Below, one piece after another: positions 16,359 to 26,800 of a stretch of 49,729 nucleotides of DNA. Positions within the stretch are counted from its first letter, which is position 1; each line of letters begins with the position of its first letter. The notes under the pieces were generated by a model, which did not search any database, was not told the origin of the DNA, and saw only the letters and a program-made list of their open reading frames with translations. A program made the translations under genes and the position numbers. Source of the stretch: a virus; IMG/VR virus record IMGVR_UViG_3300005935_000023, positions 1-49,729 of that record; one strand, 5' to 3'.

Positions 16359-17282
16359 ATGCCATATTTAGTGACGGCACTTATAAAAAAATGTCGAAAA
16401 GAGGACAGTAAACCAGGTCGGGCTTGGTGTGCATATAAACCTGTTAAAGAAGGTTCTATGAAAGAAACAATTCCACAACCAAAAGGTTGGCCAAAAACAT
16501 ATGAAACGAAAGATAAAGCAGAACGTGGGGTACAGATGATGAAGACGTTTGGTGGTGCAGGTATTCAAGCAGGTTGGTTTGTAGATATTTTATTACCTAC
16601 AGTATATGCTTGTTATGTTAAAAATCCAAAAATTATTGACAGCAAAAGAAGATTACTAAGCAAGGTAAATGCACAGGTACGTACTTTTTTAAGAACTTAT
16701 CCTGAAGAGTTTTCTACTATTCAATATTGGTGTAAAAAATTTCATGCACTCAAAACGCAAGCAAACGTTTTACGTGCAATTAATAAAGAATTACGTGAAA
16801 ATGATTTTGTACAACAAGCTAAAATTGTAGCTTCTATATATAGAAAAATAAATGCTCAAGGAACTTATGCAATTCTTAAAGCATATTACGGCAAAAATAA
16901 AACAGAAACAGCATTAGCTGGCTTGTTTACAAGTCCTATGGGCTATCAAGGACCAGGCCAAGTTGGAATTGAAAATATTGAAAATATTGAAACAGTTCCT
17001 ATAAACCAACCTATGATGGAAGAAAATGTAGAGCAACCTATGATGGAAGAAAATGTAGAACAACCTGAAGATGTAATAGAACAAACGGGTCCTAACTTTT
17101 TATGTCCTTCATGTCAGTTAAAATTAATACAACATTTAGCAACTTGTCCTTTCTGTGGACAAAATCCTTTGCAGAATTTAGAACAACCAGCTACTGAAGA
17201 AGAGATACAGGTTTTTGAACAACTACAAGCCTTTTTAGATGTTAAAGGCAACAGCAAACAGAGTCGAGTAATTAAACCCTAA
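16359..17282 (+). CDS. Zinc-ribbon protein upstream of terminase
   Basis: This 307-residue protein starts with a basic region (KCRKEDSKPGRAWCAYKPVK) and a GWPKTYETKDKAERGVQMM motif that I have seen in phage hypothetical proteins. Residues about 223-240 hold an exact duplicated unit, QPMMEENVE. The C-terminus carries a zinc ribbon, CPSC near residue 248 and CPFCG near 262. The stop overlaps the terminase start by one base (TAATG). Position suggests a packaging or head role, possibly small-terminase-like, but no such motif is visible. Confidence 0.6.
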   Translation: MPYLVTALIKKCRKEDSKPGRAWCAYKPVKEGSMKETIPQPKGWPKTYETKDKAERGVQMMKTFGGAGIQAGWFVDILLPTVYACYVKNPKIIDSKRRLLSKVNAQVRTFLRTYPEEFSTIQYWCKKFHALKTQANVLRAINKELRENDFVQQAKIVASIYRKINAQGTYAILKAYYGKNKTETALAGLFTSPMGYQGPGQVGIENIENIETVPINQPMMEENVEQPMMEENVEQPEDVIEQTGPNFLCPSCQLKLIQHLATCPFCGQNPLQNLEQPATEEEIQVFEQLQAFLDVKGNSKQSRVIKP

Positions 17283-20200
17283 TGGAATATACAAGTAATG
17301 ATTTTGAAAAATTTCTTCGAGGTGAAGAGAATGCTATTGATGAAGAAGATCAAATAGATCTTACAAAGACCTCTGGAGATAATTATGACCCTTTTGCGTT
17401 AATTAAGCGAGCAATAGATAGTGATTTTGATAGTTCTGTTTTTGAGCGTATTGATGATTCTGATCTTCCTTTAGCTTATAATTGGTTAGATTTTTGTGTT
17501 AATAGTAGATATTTAAACATCAAACCTTTTCCAACACAAATTAAATTTGGTCTGCAGTTTTTTGCAGATTATTGTCCTGACTGTTCAGACCCAGGAGTAG
17601 TAGATAATTTATTTGATGAGTCTTTACAGGAAATACTTGATAGAGTGCAGACCTTACACCATGGAGTGTGTCCTAAATGTAAACGCACACGGTTAGATTT
17701 TGCAAAAGAAGGTAAATTACATTATTACAATGAGTTAGCTGGGTGTGCAGGACAACGGGCCGGGAAGTGTCTAGCGTATGACACTATAATTTTAACAGAA
17801 GATGGTGTTATGCAGATAGGAGAATATTGTAAGAAAAGTTTTTCTGTAGGTTTTAATGAAATTAATTTAAATATACATAACGGAAATAAATTAACACCTG
17901 CTAAGTATTTTTATAAAACAGATAAATCTCCTGTTTACCGTGTAGAGTTAAAAAGTGGAGCTTTTATTAAAGGCAAAGATTCCCATCCTATAAAAACTTT
18001 TTACGGGTTTCAATTATTAAAAGATTTAAAAAAAGGTACTCCTATAAAGGTAGATTATGGTCAAAATGTATGGGGGAATAAAATACCTATTTTTGATACA
18101 AAGACAATAAGAGTAGAAGGTGATTTAACCACAAAAGAAATTCCTCTTCTTATTAGACAGGCCCCTAAGATTTTTGTTACTGAATTTCTTAAATCTTTGT
18201 TTGAAGGTGATGGAGGAATGGAAGCAAACAAAGTAGTTTCCTATTGCACTATATCGGAAAAGCTAATTACGCAGTTATCTGGTATTTTACTTAATTTAGG
18301 TATTCCTCATAAGTTAATTAGAGGTTACGCATTAGCTACTAATGGTACAGAAAAACAAGTTCCTAGACGATACTACAGTATTTATATTGGAGGTAAGTAT
18401 TTAGAAGTATTTCAAAAAGAGATAGGTTTTATTTCAAAGAGAAAAAAGAAAGCACTTGAAAAGGCAGTTGAAACACATAGAAATCGTCAGAAAAAAAATC
18501 CTTTATATTATGATAAGTTACCCGATGTAATTAAAGTAGAATTCCTTAAATTAATTTCCGAAATAAAGAAAGAATTACATGTGTACTGGTCCGGTTCTAC
18601 GGACCGTTATGGATTTTTAACGTTGGTGAATTATTCAAAAGTTTTTGGTGTATTAAACAGAGACAATGTTTGTTTAACTAAACAAAAGATACAGTTTTTG
18701 GTGAATTGTGTAGAAGCATCAAAATATAAAAAAAGATTATCTAATAGTACACATCAGAAATTACGGTATTTTGAATCATTTTGTGAAGAAAATTCTTATT
18801 GGACGTATGTAAAAAATATTGAGAAATTAGAAGAAGAAGAATTATATGATTTTAACATTCCGGATAAACACCAGTTTTGGACAAATGGAATTATTTCACA
18901 CAACTCTGTGTGGGTTTCTATGACAGCATGCTACCAACTACATAGATTTTTAAAAATTCCTAATCCAAGTCACTATTTTAGTGTGTTAAAAAACCAAACT
19001 CTACATATGACTTTTGTTGCTATTTCATATGTACAGGCTCAAGATACTTTATGGCAGCCTTTCAGAGATTTTTATGATGATTCGCCTTGGTTTAAAAATT
19101 ATAATGCTATGTTGGATAGTTATGGAGCACAGTTTGGAGTACCTCTTTATTCAAAGAAGGATACATTTCTTTGGTATGATCATAAAAGACTTACATGTTA
19201 TGCAAGCGGACCTGATAAAAGAAAATTAAGAGGGCGGACTAGATTTTTTTGTTCCGTAGATGAGTTAGGTTGGTTTCATGGAACAGATAAAGCCATGAAG
19301 TTAAATCCTGATGAGGTATGTAAAGCTTTGGAGCGTTCTTTAAGAACGGTAAGAAGTGCTTCTGAAAAAAGAAGAGAGATTTTAAATGAAAGCCATACTC
19401 CAGATGGTTTATTTGTTAACATTAGCAGTCCAAGTGCAGCTAATGATAAAATTATGAGATTGATAAGAGATACAAGTATTCCAGGTCGTTACTTTTTTCA
19501 TTTACCCACCTGGGAAATGAATCCTAATATTACGAGAAAAAGTTTAGATGCTGAATATAAAGATGACCCAGTTGCAGCAGAAAGAGATTACGGAGCTAAT
19601 CCACCTTTAAGTGATTCACCTTTTATTAGTAATCCAGAATTAGTACACACACTTATACAAAACATTTATAAAAATCAGTGTAAGTATACCGTGCAGGCTC
19701 AGGTAGATAAAGCAGGCTATACAACACTTAGAGTAGCAAAATTAAAATTAGGTGAATTTGATCCTTCAATTAATTATGTGTTAGGAGTAGATACAGGACA
19801 TACAAAAAATGCTTTTGCATTAGTTCTACAACATTATGATTCTACACAAAAAACTGCAATAATCGATTTAATGATAGAGGTAAGACCTATTGAGGAAGCT
19901 TCAGTACATTTTCCAAGTATATTTGAAAAAGTTATGTTACCTGTTATAGCAGCAGCAAATATAGCGTTAGTTGTTTTTGATACATGGAATACCATTAATT
20001 ATGAACAAGAGCTGCATAACATTGGAATTGACTCATTAAGGTATTCTCTAAAAATAGGTGACTTTAGTACAATTCGCGGATTAATTCTTAGTAAGAAAAT
20101 AATTATTCCTAAACCTGAAATTAAATTTGAAGAGATAGTGGATCCAAGTCAAGATTATAATCAATTAATTGCACGTAAACCGGTTTCTCATTTTATTTAC

Positions 20201-20476
20201 CAGATATTAACTGTAAGAGATCGGGGTAATTCTATTACAAAAGGTTTAGGTGTCGATGATGATATATTTAGAGCTTGGTGTTTAGGAGCTAAATTCTTAT
20301 ATGACCTTAAGTGGGAAAAAATATTTCAATCTCCCTCAGGTGGTAAAAAGAAAAAGAAATCTTTAGGAACTGTTTTTCAAAAAGCTTCTGGCGCATTTTT
20401 AAGTGCAGGTGGTGCGATGGTGAAAACACATGCTGGAGGCCCTTTAGGAACTGTAAGAAAGAAAACTAAATTATAA
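17282..20476 (+). CDS. Terminase large subunit with an intein
   Basis: The 1064-residue precursor contains a 379-residue intein (residues 163-541). Removing it gives a 685-residue terminase. The extein has a split Walker A, AGQRAGK before the intein and SVWVSMTA after it, a Walker B-like FFCSVDELGWF near residue 658, and an RNase H-type nuclease start VLGVDTGHTKNAF near 834, followed by acidic FDTWN. A zinc knuckle (CPDC and CPKC) precedes Walker A. The enzyme drives DNA into the prohead with ATP and cuts concatemers. Without splicing, the ATP site is broken. Confidence 0.92.
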   Translation: MEYTSNDFEKFLRGEENAIDEEDQIDLTKTSGDNYDPFALIKRAIDSDFDSSVFERIDDSDLPLAYNWLDFCVNSRYLNIKPFPTQIKFGLQFFADYCPDCSDPGVVDNLFDESLQEILDRVQTLHHGVCPKCKRTRLDFAKEGKLHYYNELAGCAGQRAGKCLAYDTIILTEDGVMQIGEYCKKSFSVGFNEINLNIHNGNKLTPAKYFYKTDKSPVYRVELKSGAFIKGKDSHPIKTFYGFQLLKDLKKGTPIKVDYGQNVWGNKIPIFDTKTIRVEGDLTTKEIPLLIRQAPKIFVTEFLKSLFEGDGGMEANKVVSYCTISEKLITQLSGILLNLGIPHKLIRGYALATNGTEKQVPRRYYSIYIGGKYLEVFQKEIGFISKRKKKALEKAVETHRNRQKKNPLYYDKLPDVIKVEFLKLISEIKKELHVYWSGSTDRYGFLTLVNYSKVFGVLNRDNVCLTKQKIQFLVNCVEASKYKKRLSNSTHQKLRYFESFCEENSYWTYVKNIEKLEEEELYDFNIPDKHQFWTNGIISHNSVWVSMTACYQLHRFLKIPNPSHYFSVLKNQTLHMTFVAISYVQAQDTLWQPFRDFYDDSPWFKNYNAMLDSYGAQFGVPLYSKKDTFLWYDHKRLTCYASGPDKRKLRGRTRFFCSVDELGWFHGTDKAMKLNPDEVCKALERSLRTVRSASEKRREILNESHTPDGLFVNISSPSAANDKIMRLIRDTSIPGRYFFHLPTWEMNPNITRKSLDAEYKDDPVAAERDYGANPPLSDSPFISNPELVHTLIQNIYKNQCKYTVQAQVDKAGYTTLRVAKLKLGEFDPSINYVLGVDTGHTKNAFALVLQHYDSTQKTAIIDLMIEVRPIEEASVHFPSIFEKVMLPVIAAANIALVVFDTWNTINYEQELHNIGIDSLRYSLKIGDFSTIRGLILSKKIIIPKPEIKFEEIVDPSQDYNQLIARKPVSHFIYQILTVRDRGNSITKGLGVDDDIFRAWCLGAKFLYDLKWEKIFQSPSGGKKKKKSLGTVFQKASGAFLSAGGAMVKTHAGGPLGTVRKKTKL
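17768..18904 (+). other. Intein in terminase Walker A motif
   Basis: It begins at Cys (CLAYDTIILTEDGV) and ends NGIISHN before Ser, so both splice junctions are standard. It is 379 residues long. FLKSLFEGDGG is one clear LAGLIDADG-type endonuclease motif; I see no equally clear second one, so endonuclease activity is uncertain. The B-block position reads KDSH rather than the usual TxxH. Insertion lies between Lys and Ser of the ATP-binding loop, the least deletable spot in the gene. Confidence 0.92.
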
Positions 20477-20495
20477 AAAAAGAGGTAATGTATGT

Positions 20496-20849
20496 ATGCA
20501 AAAACTCACTGCAATAATTCATCAAATTAGTAAAGAATGTAAACTTAATTTAACAGAAAAAGATAGAGTTAGAATAGCTAGACGGTTAATAAAAGCTGGC
20601 TTTTCAGAAATACTTCAATCTAAAGAAGTAGCTACGGTTAAGAAATCAGTCTTATCTATATGTAAGAAAACATATAATCCTTTAAAAGTGGAGGCTAATT
20701 GTCAAGCCAAAGCACAAAATCAAAATGCAGCAAGGTGTCCTCTGTGTAAAAGTATAACCGCTTCGCAGTTAGTAAATGTTACATTAGCTGATGGAAGAGT
20801 AGCACTTTATTGTACAGAACATAATGTAACAATACCTTGTAGCGTATAA
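20496..20849 (+). CDS. Small zinc-finger protein between terminase and portal
   Basis: This 117-residue protein has a helical basic N-terminal half and a C-terminal cysteine set, CPLC near residue 89 followed by YCTEH near 107 and a last Cys in IPCSV. This could form a zinc site with the histidine. An AGAGGT ribosome site lies nine bases before the ATG. It sits between terminase and portal genes, so a packaging or portal-assembly role is possible. I do not recognise the family. Confidence 0.55.
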   Translation: MQKLTAIIHQISKECKLNLTEKDRVRIARRLIKAGFSEILQSKEVATVKKSVLSICKKTYNPLKVEANCQAKAQNQNAARCPLCKSITASQLVNVTLADGRVALYCTEHNVTIPCSV

Positions 20850-20860
20850 GGGGGATGTAA

Positions 20861-23800
20861 ATGCCTTTTTTTAAATTTGATCGACACACCCAGGGGAGTT
20901 TTGGGGGTCAATTTCGAAATACTAATCCTGTGTACACAAAAGCGTCAGCTGGTAGTTTTGGCTCCAACTATAACCTTAATAGGTTTAACACAAACACCGA
21001 TGATTTAACTAGAGATTCCGTAATTGAGGAATGGCTACCTAAAACACCTCAATTAATGAATAAATTATATCGAACTATCCACCAATATGATAGTGTGGCA
21101 GGCCCTGCCGTAGATTTAATTTCTATTATGCCTTTTAGTGACGTAACACTTATTGGTGTTGATGATCCAAAAATACTTCGAATTTACGAACAGTCTATTG
21201 AAGAATTACATTTAACTACTCTTTTACCTGAAATAGCTTCAGAGTATTTAATTATAGGTAGAGTAATTGGAAGTCTGCTTTTCGATAAAACCAAAGGCAT
21301 TTGGACTGACATTATAATTCAGGATCCGGATTATTGTGAGGTTACTAATATTCCTTTAAGAGGCTTTGATCCAAAAGTAGATTTAAGAGTTTCTAATGAA
21401 TTTAGAGAGTTTTTATTAAGTAAGGATCCAAGAGACGCAGCAGCTCGTAAGGATATACCTGAAGAGCTGTTACAGGTATTATTAAAAAAGGATATAATTC
21501 CTCTGGACCCTATAAGTACACTCTATTTACCAAGACAGACTTATCCAGCTAACTATTTAGGTTCTTCAATTTACTGTAGAATTTTACCGTTTTGGGCTTT
21601 AGAAAAAACTCTTTTTAATGGGACACTAATTGGTGCAAAAAGAAGACAGAGATCAATTTTGCATGCAACAGTTGGAGAAACAGATATTTGGGAACCAGAT
21701 GAAGAAGATATTTCAACCATCGCCGGCATGTTTATGCAGGCTGATGAGGATCCACAAGGAGCCATTGTAGCTACCCGACATGGAGTTGAAGTAAATGAAG
21801 TACGTTCTGGATCGGACTTTTGGAAGATTTCAGATGAATGGGACTTCTTATCTACATCAAAAATGAGAGCGCTGGGAATCAATGAATCCTTTCTCTGCCT
21901 TGCTGGAGATACTTTAATAACTACAGAATATGGTTTACAGCGTATTGATCAGATGAAAAATTCAGATGAAGTACCAGTACAATCCATATCCACTAAAGTT
22001 CTTTCAAAAAATAATAAAGAAGGTACCGCTATAAAATGGATTTATAGAGGTGAGGCTGAAGTTCAGGAAACTTTAACGGATAATGGAAGGTTATTCAAAA
22101 CCACTAAAGAACATAAAGTATTAGTTTTGGATAGAGGTACGGGAGTACTTCAATGGAAAGAGGTGGTTAATTTAGAGGTGGGTGATAGTCTTTGTATTAG
22201 CACTCAACCTTACATTAGAAAAACACAACTTAAACTTAATTTACCTGCTCTAAAACCTAAAAAACATGCAACCTGTACTAAGGAATTAAAAATACCTCAA
22301 TATATGACTCCCGAATTAGCTTATTTGTTGGGGTTGCTTGTTTCAGAAGGCTGTTTTAATTCAAACAGAATTTCTTTTTCTAATTCTAGAGTTGAACTTT
22401 TGGATGAGTATATACGATTGATGTTAGATTTATTTAATTTAAAAGTATTTAAAACATTAATTTCAAAAAAAGGAGATGTATGTACTATTAAAGGTATCTC
22501 ATCTGTATGTAAGGTAGACACCTACAGTATAAGTACAGATAGTATAGTACTTACAAGTTGGCTAGATTATTTAGGTTTACACAGAGGTTTTGTTAATGGT
22601 AAATACCCTTCTTATTTTAAAACGGTTCCGTGGAGTATTTTACAAGCTGATGGGGAGGCCCAACTTGCATATTTAGCTGCATATTTAGAAGGGGATGGTA
22701 CTATTCCTATAGATGGCAAAGGAATTTCTTTTATATCGGTTTCTAGAACTAATTTAAGAATGATGCAAACTCTTCTTACTTCGCATGGTATTTTAGGTAG
22801 AGTATTAGCTAACTATCCGGTTTTATCACTGGATACAAAGTCTTCGCTTAATCTTTACGGTAAGCTAGCAAAGTATTTAGTCAGTAAGCAAGCTGTAATA
22901 GAGGTTGAGAAGAAACATGTAAACGGCACCTATGGTGGTCGAAAATTTGGTTTACCTCTAGAAGGTCTTCGAATATTTTTAAGAACTAGAAAACAACAAG
23001 GTACGGGTTTAGGTACATGGTTTCTTAACGATAATGGAGAGACTATTTTTATTGAAAAATGGGGTGTGCTAGATAAGAGTGAGAGATGGCAGCGGCTTTT
23101 ATACGATTCTTATCGACGGGGTGCCTACACCGGTTTTCTAGAGGCACTTAAAAAGATATCTATAATAATGCATGCGAATATAATTAATTTACTAGAGTTA
23201 GAATATTTTTACGACAGTGTGGTAAAACTGCAGGAAGGCAGAAAACAATCTGTCTATGATTTAACCATGAGTGTTAAAGATAAGCCAGCCTTTATAGCTA
23301 ATGGAGCTGTTGTACACAATAGTGGGGATGCTACCTACAATTGCCTAGTCGGAAAGAAAACAATAGTTTACACAGACCGTGGGCTGTTATATTTAGATGA
23401 AATAATGAAGGATGAAAAAGTTGAAGGTGATGTAGAGGGCCCAAATGCAGGTAAAGCTATAGATGTAGATCTAACAGTAGCTTCAAGGTACAAAGCGGAA
23501 AAAGCAGCTAAATGGATGTATAGTGGCTATACAGATACTGTAAGAACAGTTACTAAGTCGGGTCATGAAACCGAAAGTACATATGAACATCCGTTCTTAG
23601 TATTCAATGAAGATAATTATGAAGTAAACTGGAAATTAGCTGCAGATGTTCAGAAAGGAGATCTACTCTGTTTAGCTACGAAAAAATCAGTGACTCGAAA
23701 AGATAGATTGGAGTTAAATTTATCTGAAAGTCATTTTTCGAGGAAAGAAATTAAAAAGCCTAAATATATGACTCCAGAACTTGCTTACATTTTAGGTTGC

Positions 23801-26800
23801 CTTATTAGTGAAGGAACTCTAACAGATAGTAGTTTTTGCTTTTATAATAGTGACCAAGCCTTTATAGATAAGTATACCAAGTGTGTTAAAGAAGTGTTTA
23901 ATTTAGATTACAGTGCACGGCATAATGGACCTCCAGCAGGTGCTGAGGTTACAATTAAAGGCAACTTAGCAACTATTAATACAGATTCTTATGCTATCAT
24001 CTCCCACTCCACAAGGGTACGTAAATGGTTCGATGAGTTGGGGCTTTATACAGGTGGAAATAAAAACGGAAAATCAGCTTCCTACTACAAAGTTATTCCC
24101 TGGTGTATTTTACAAGCAGATGAAGAAAGTCAGTTTGCGTTTTTAGCTGCATATTTAGAAGGAGATGGTTCAATAGGACGTTATATTAGTTATTTTTCCA
24201 GAAGCGAAAAGCTGTTAAAACAGCTTCAAGCTATTTTAGGATCACAGGGAATATTTGCATATAAAGCTAAGTACGCTCTTGTTCTTTCTGGAGTAGATTC
24301 CTTTAATTTATGGCCGAAAATAAAAGCTTACATGGTAACTAAGGCTTTAAGTTCAGCTGGTTACAAGGCTAGGAATAAGTTTGGCTTTTCTAACAAATAT
24401 TTAAAAGACTTTATAGCAGGTAGAAGAATTGGAATTACTAGTTACTATATTAATGATCAAGGGGAAAAAATACAGCTGCAACATTGGGGAAATTCTTATG
24501 ATAAGAGATTTCTGTACGATAAATATGATAGGGGAGAATATAATCGTTTTTTAGAGAATTTAAAAGAAATATCTACAGTGGAGTATCAAAAATTATCTGA
24601 GCTTTTTAACTGTAGATATAGATTTTCGCCTGTAGTGCTTAAAGAGGATTGTGGAAAGCAACATGTGTATGATATTTCTATGGAAAAAGGTATTGAACCC
24701 GCCTTTATCGCTAATGGTTTAGTGGTGCATAATTGCCAAATAGGAGAATCTTTAATTCCAACTGAAAAAGGCCTCTTAAGAATTGATGAAATAGCCGAAG
24801 GAAAAGAAGGAGAGATAAAAGATATAGATTTAACAGTTGGTTCCAGATATGGTGGTGAAAAAGCTGTTAAGTGGTTAAATAATGGTGTAGCAGACACGTT
24901 AAAAGTTACAGATAGAATGGGTTATTCTTTATGCTGTACTCCAAAACACGGTCTTTTAGTTTTAAGGGAGAATGAATTAGTTTGGATAGAAACAAAGGAA
25001 TTAATAGTAGGTGATATTGTATGTATTTCTACAAAACCGCTTGTACGTAGTACACCCTTAAAATTAAATTTGAATAATCTTGTAAGTTTAGGTAGAAGAC
25101 CTCGTAAAGATATTCGTAAACCGGAATATATGACACCGGAATTAGCTTTTATCCTTAGCTGTCTTGTTAGTGAAGGTTCCATAACTAAAACGGATGTTAA
25201 AATTTATAACAGTAATGAGGATCTTATAAAGAGATATTCGGAGTGTGTTGAAAAGGTATTTGGGTTAAAAACTTTACAAAGAATTAATACTCCAAAAGGA
25301 GCTCGTAGAGAGGTTAGAGGTAAAGAAATATTTGCCACTAAAAATTGTTACGAAGTATTTGTATGCAGCCGAACATTAGTTGATTGGTTGTGTGTTTTAG
25401 GTCTGGGGGGTAAAGGAACAATTGCTCGAGATAAAGTAGTACCCTGGTGTATTCTGCAAGCTGATGAACAGTGTCAACTAGCCTTTTTAGCGGCTTATAT
25501 TGAATGTGATGATGGTGTAGATTCAAAAAGAGGTACTATTTGTTTTCATTCAGTTAGTAAAATGATACGATCTCAGATTCAAGCGTTATTAAATACACAT
25601 GGTATTATATCTTATAACGATAATAAAATAACTGTAGCAGTTCACCCTATTGCTGCATACCCTTTATGGAAAAAAATAGAGTCTTATATGGTAACAAAAC
25701 ATATTGACTATATTCCAAAAGCAACTGCAATACAAAAAGGCTACGGTATTCCAACAAAATATTTAAAGGAATTCTTAAAAGGACGTAAAGTTAAGTCCAG
25801 TCAAAAAGGTATTATATTTTTAAATGATACCGGTGAAGAAGTTGTGTTTAAAAATATTTCTAGGTGGTTTAATATACCAAATAGATTATTATATGATAGA
25901 CATAAAAAAGAAGGCTATTCAATATTTTTAAACGCTTTTAAGCAGATATCAGAATTAGAGTATGCTAAGTTAATAAAACTTTTTGAAACGGGTTTTTATT
26001 TTTCAGAATTAGTGAGTATCGTTGATAGTGGTAAACAACCTGTATATGATCTTTCCATGAAAAAGGGTGCTGAGCCTGCCTACAATAGTCAATGTTTTCA
26101 AACACATAATACGATGGAAATTGCGCTTTCTGTTTTCGTTGAATCACTTCGTAATTTTCGAGATAATCTTGTAAGTAGAATTTTTTATGAAAAGCTTTTT
26201 CCTACGTTGGCAAAAATACATGGCTTTAAAAGACGATCTCAAGCGGAATTAGCTCACGGTATTCGAATAGGTGGTAAAACTATAGATAGTGATTTAATTA
26301 TGCCGCAGATTAGTTTCCATAAACAATTACGACCTGAAGCTGATTCTAGCTACTTAGAAGTTTTAGGTACAATGGAAGAGAAAGGTATTCCAATTCCTCT
26401 ACGTACGTGGGCTGCAGCTGGTGGCTTAAATTTAGATACAGTTTTTGAGATGAAAGATGAAGATATTGTCAATAGAAAATACACTAAAGAGTGGAAAGAA
26501 GAGCTTAAAAATAATGGTGGAGATGATAATAACGAAGAAGAAGGTGCCTGGGGTGCAGTACACGCGGATCTTAAAACTATTAAGAACACCTTAGATGTGC
26601 TGCCAATTTGGCTTGGAGGTAAGTTTTTAGGTATTAAGAAGGAAGTTTTTGCTACCATTTTAAAATCAAAAAATCCAAAAAGTAGATTGACTGCAAAGTT
26701 TAAGAATGAACCTAAAAAAATAGAAATTGCCAGTTACGTATTGAAAAGAATGGGTGTACAAAATGTACCTTTTGATTTAAGTGTTACTAGAGATATTGCA

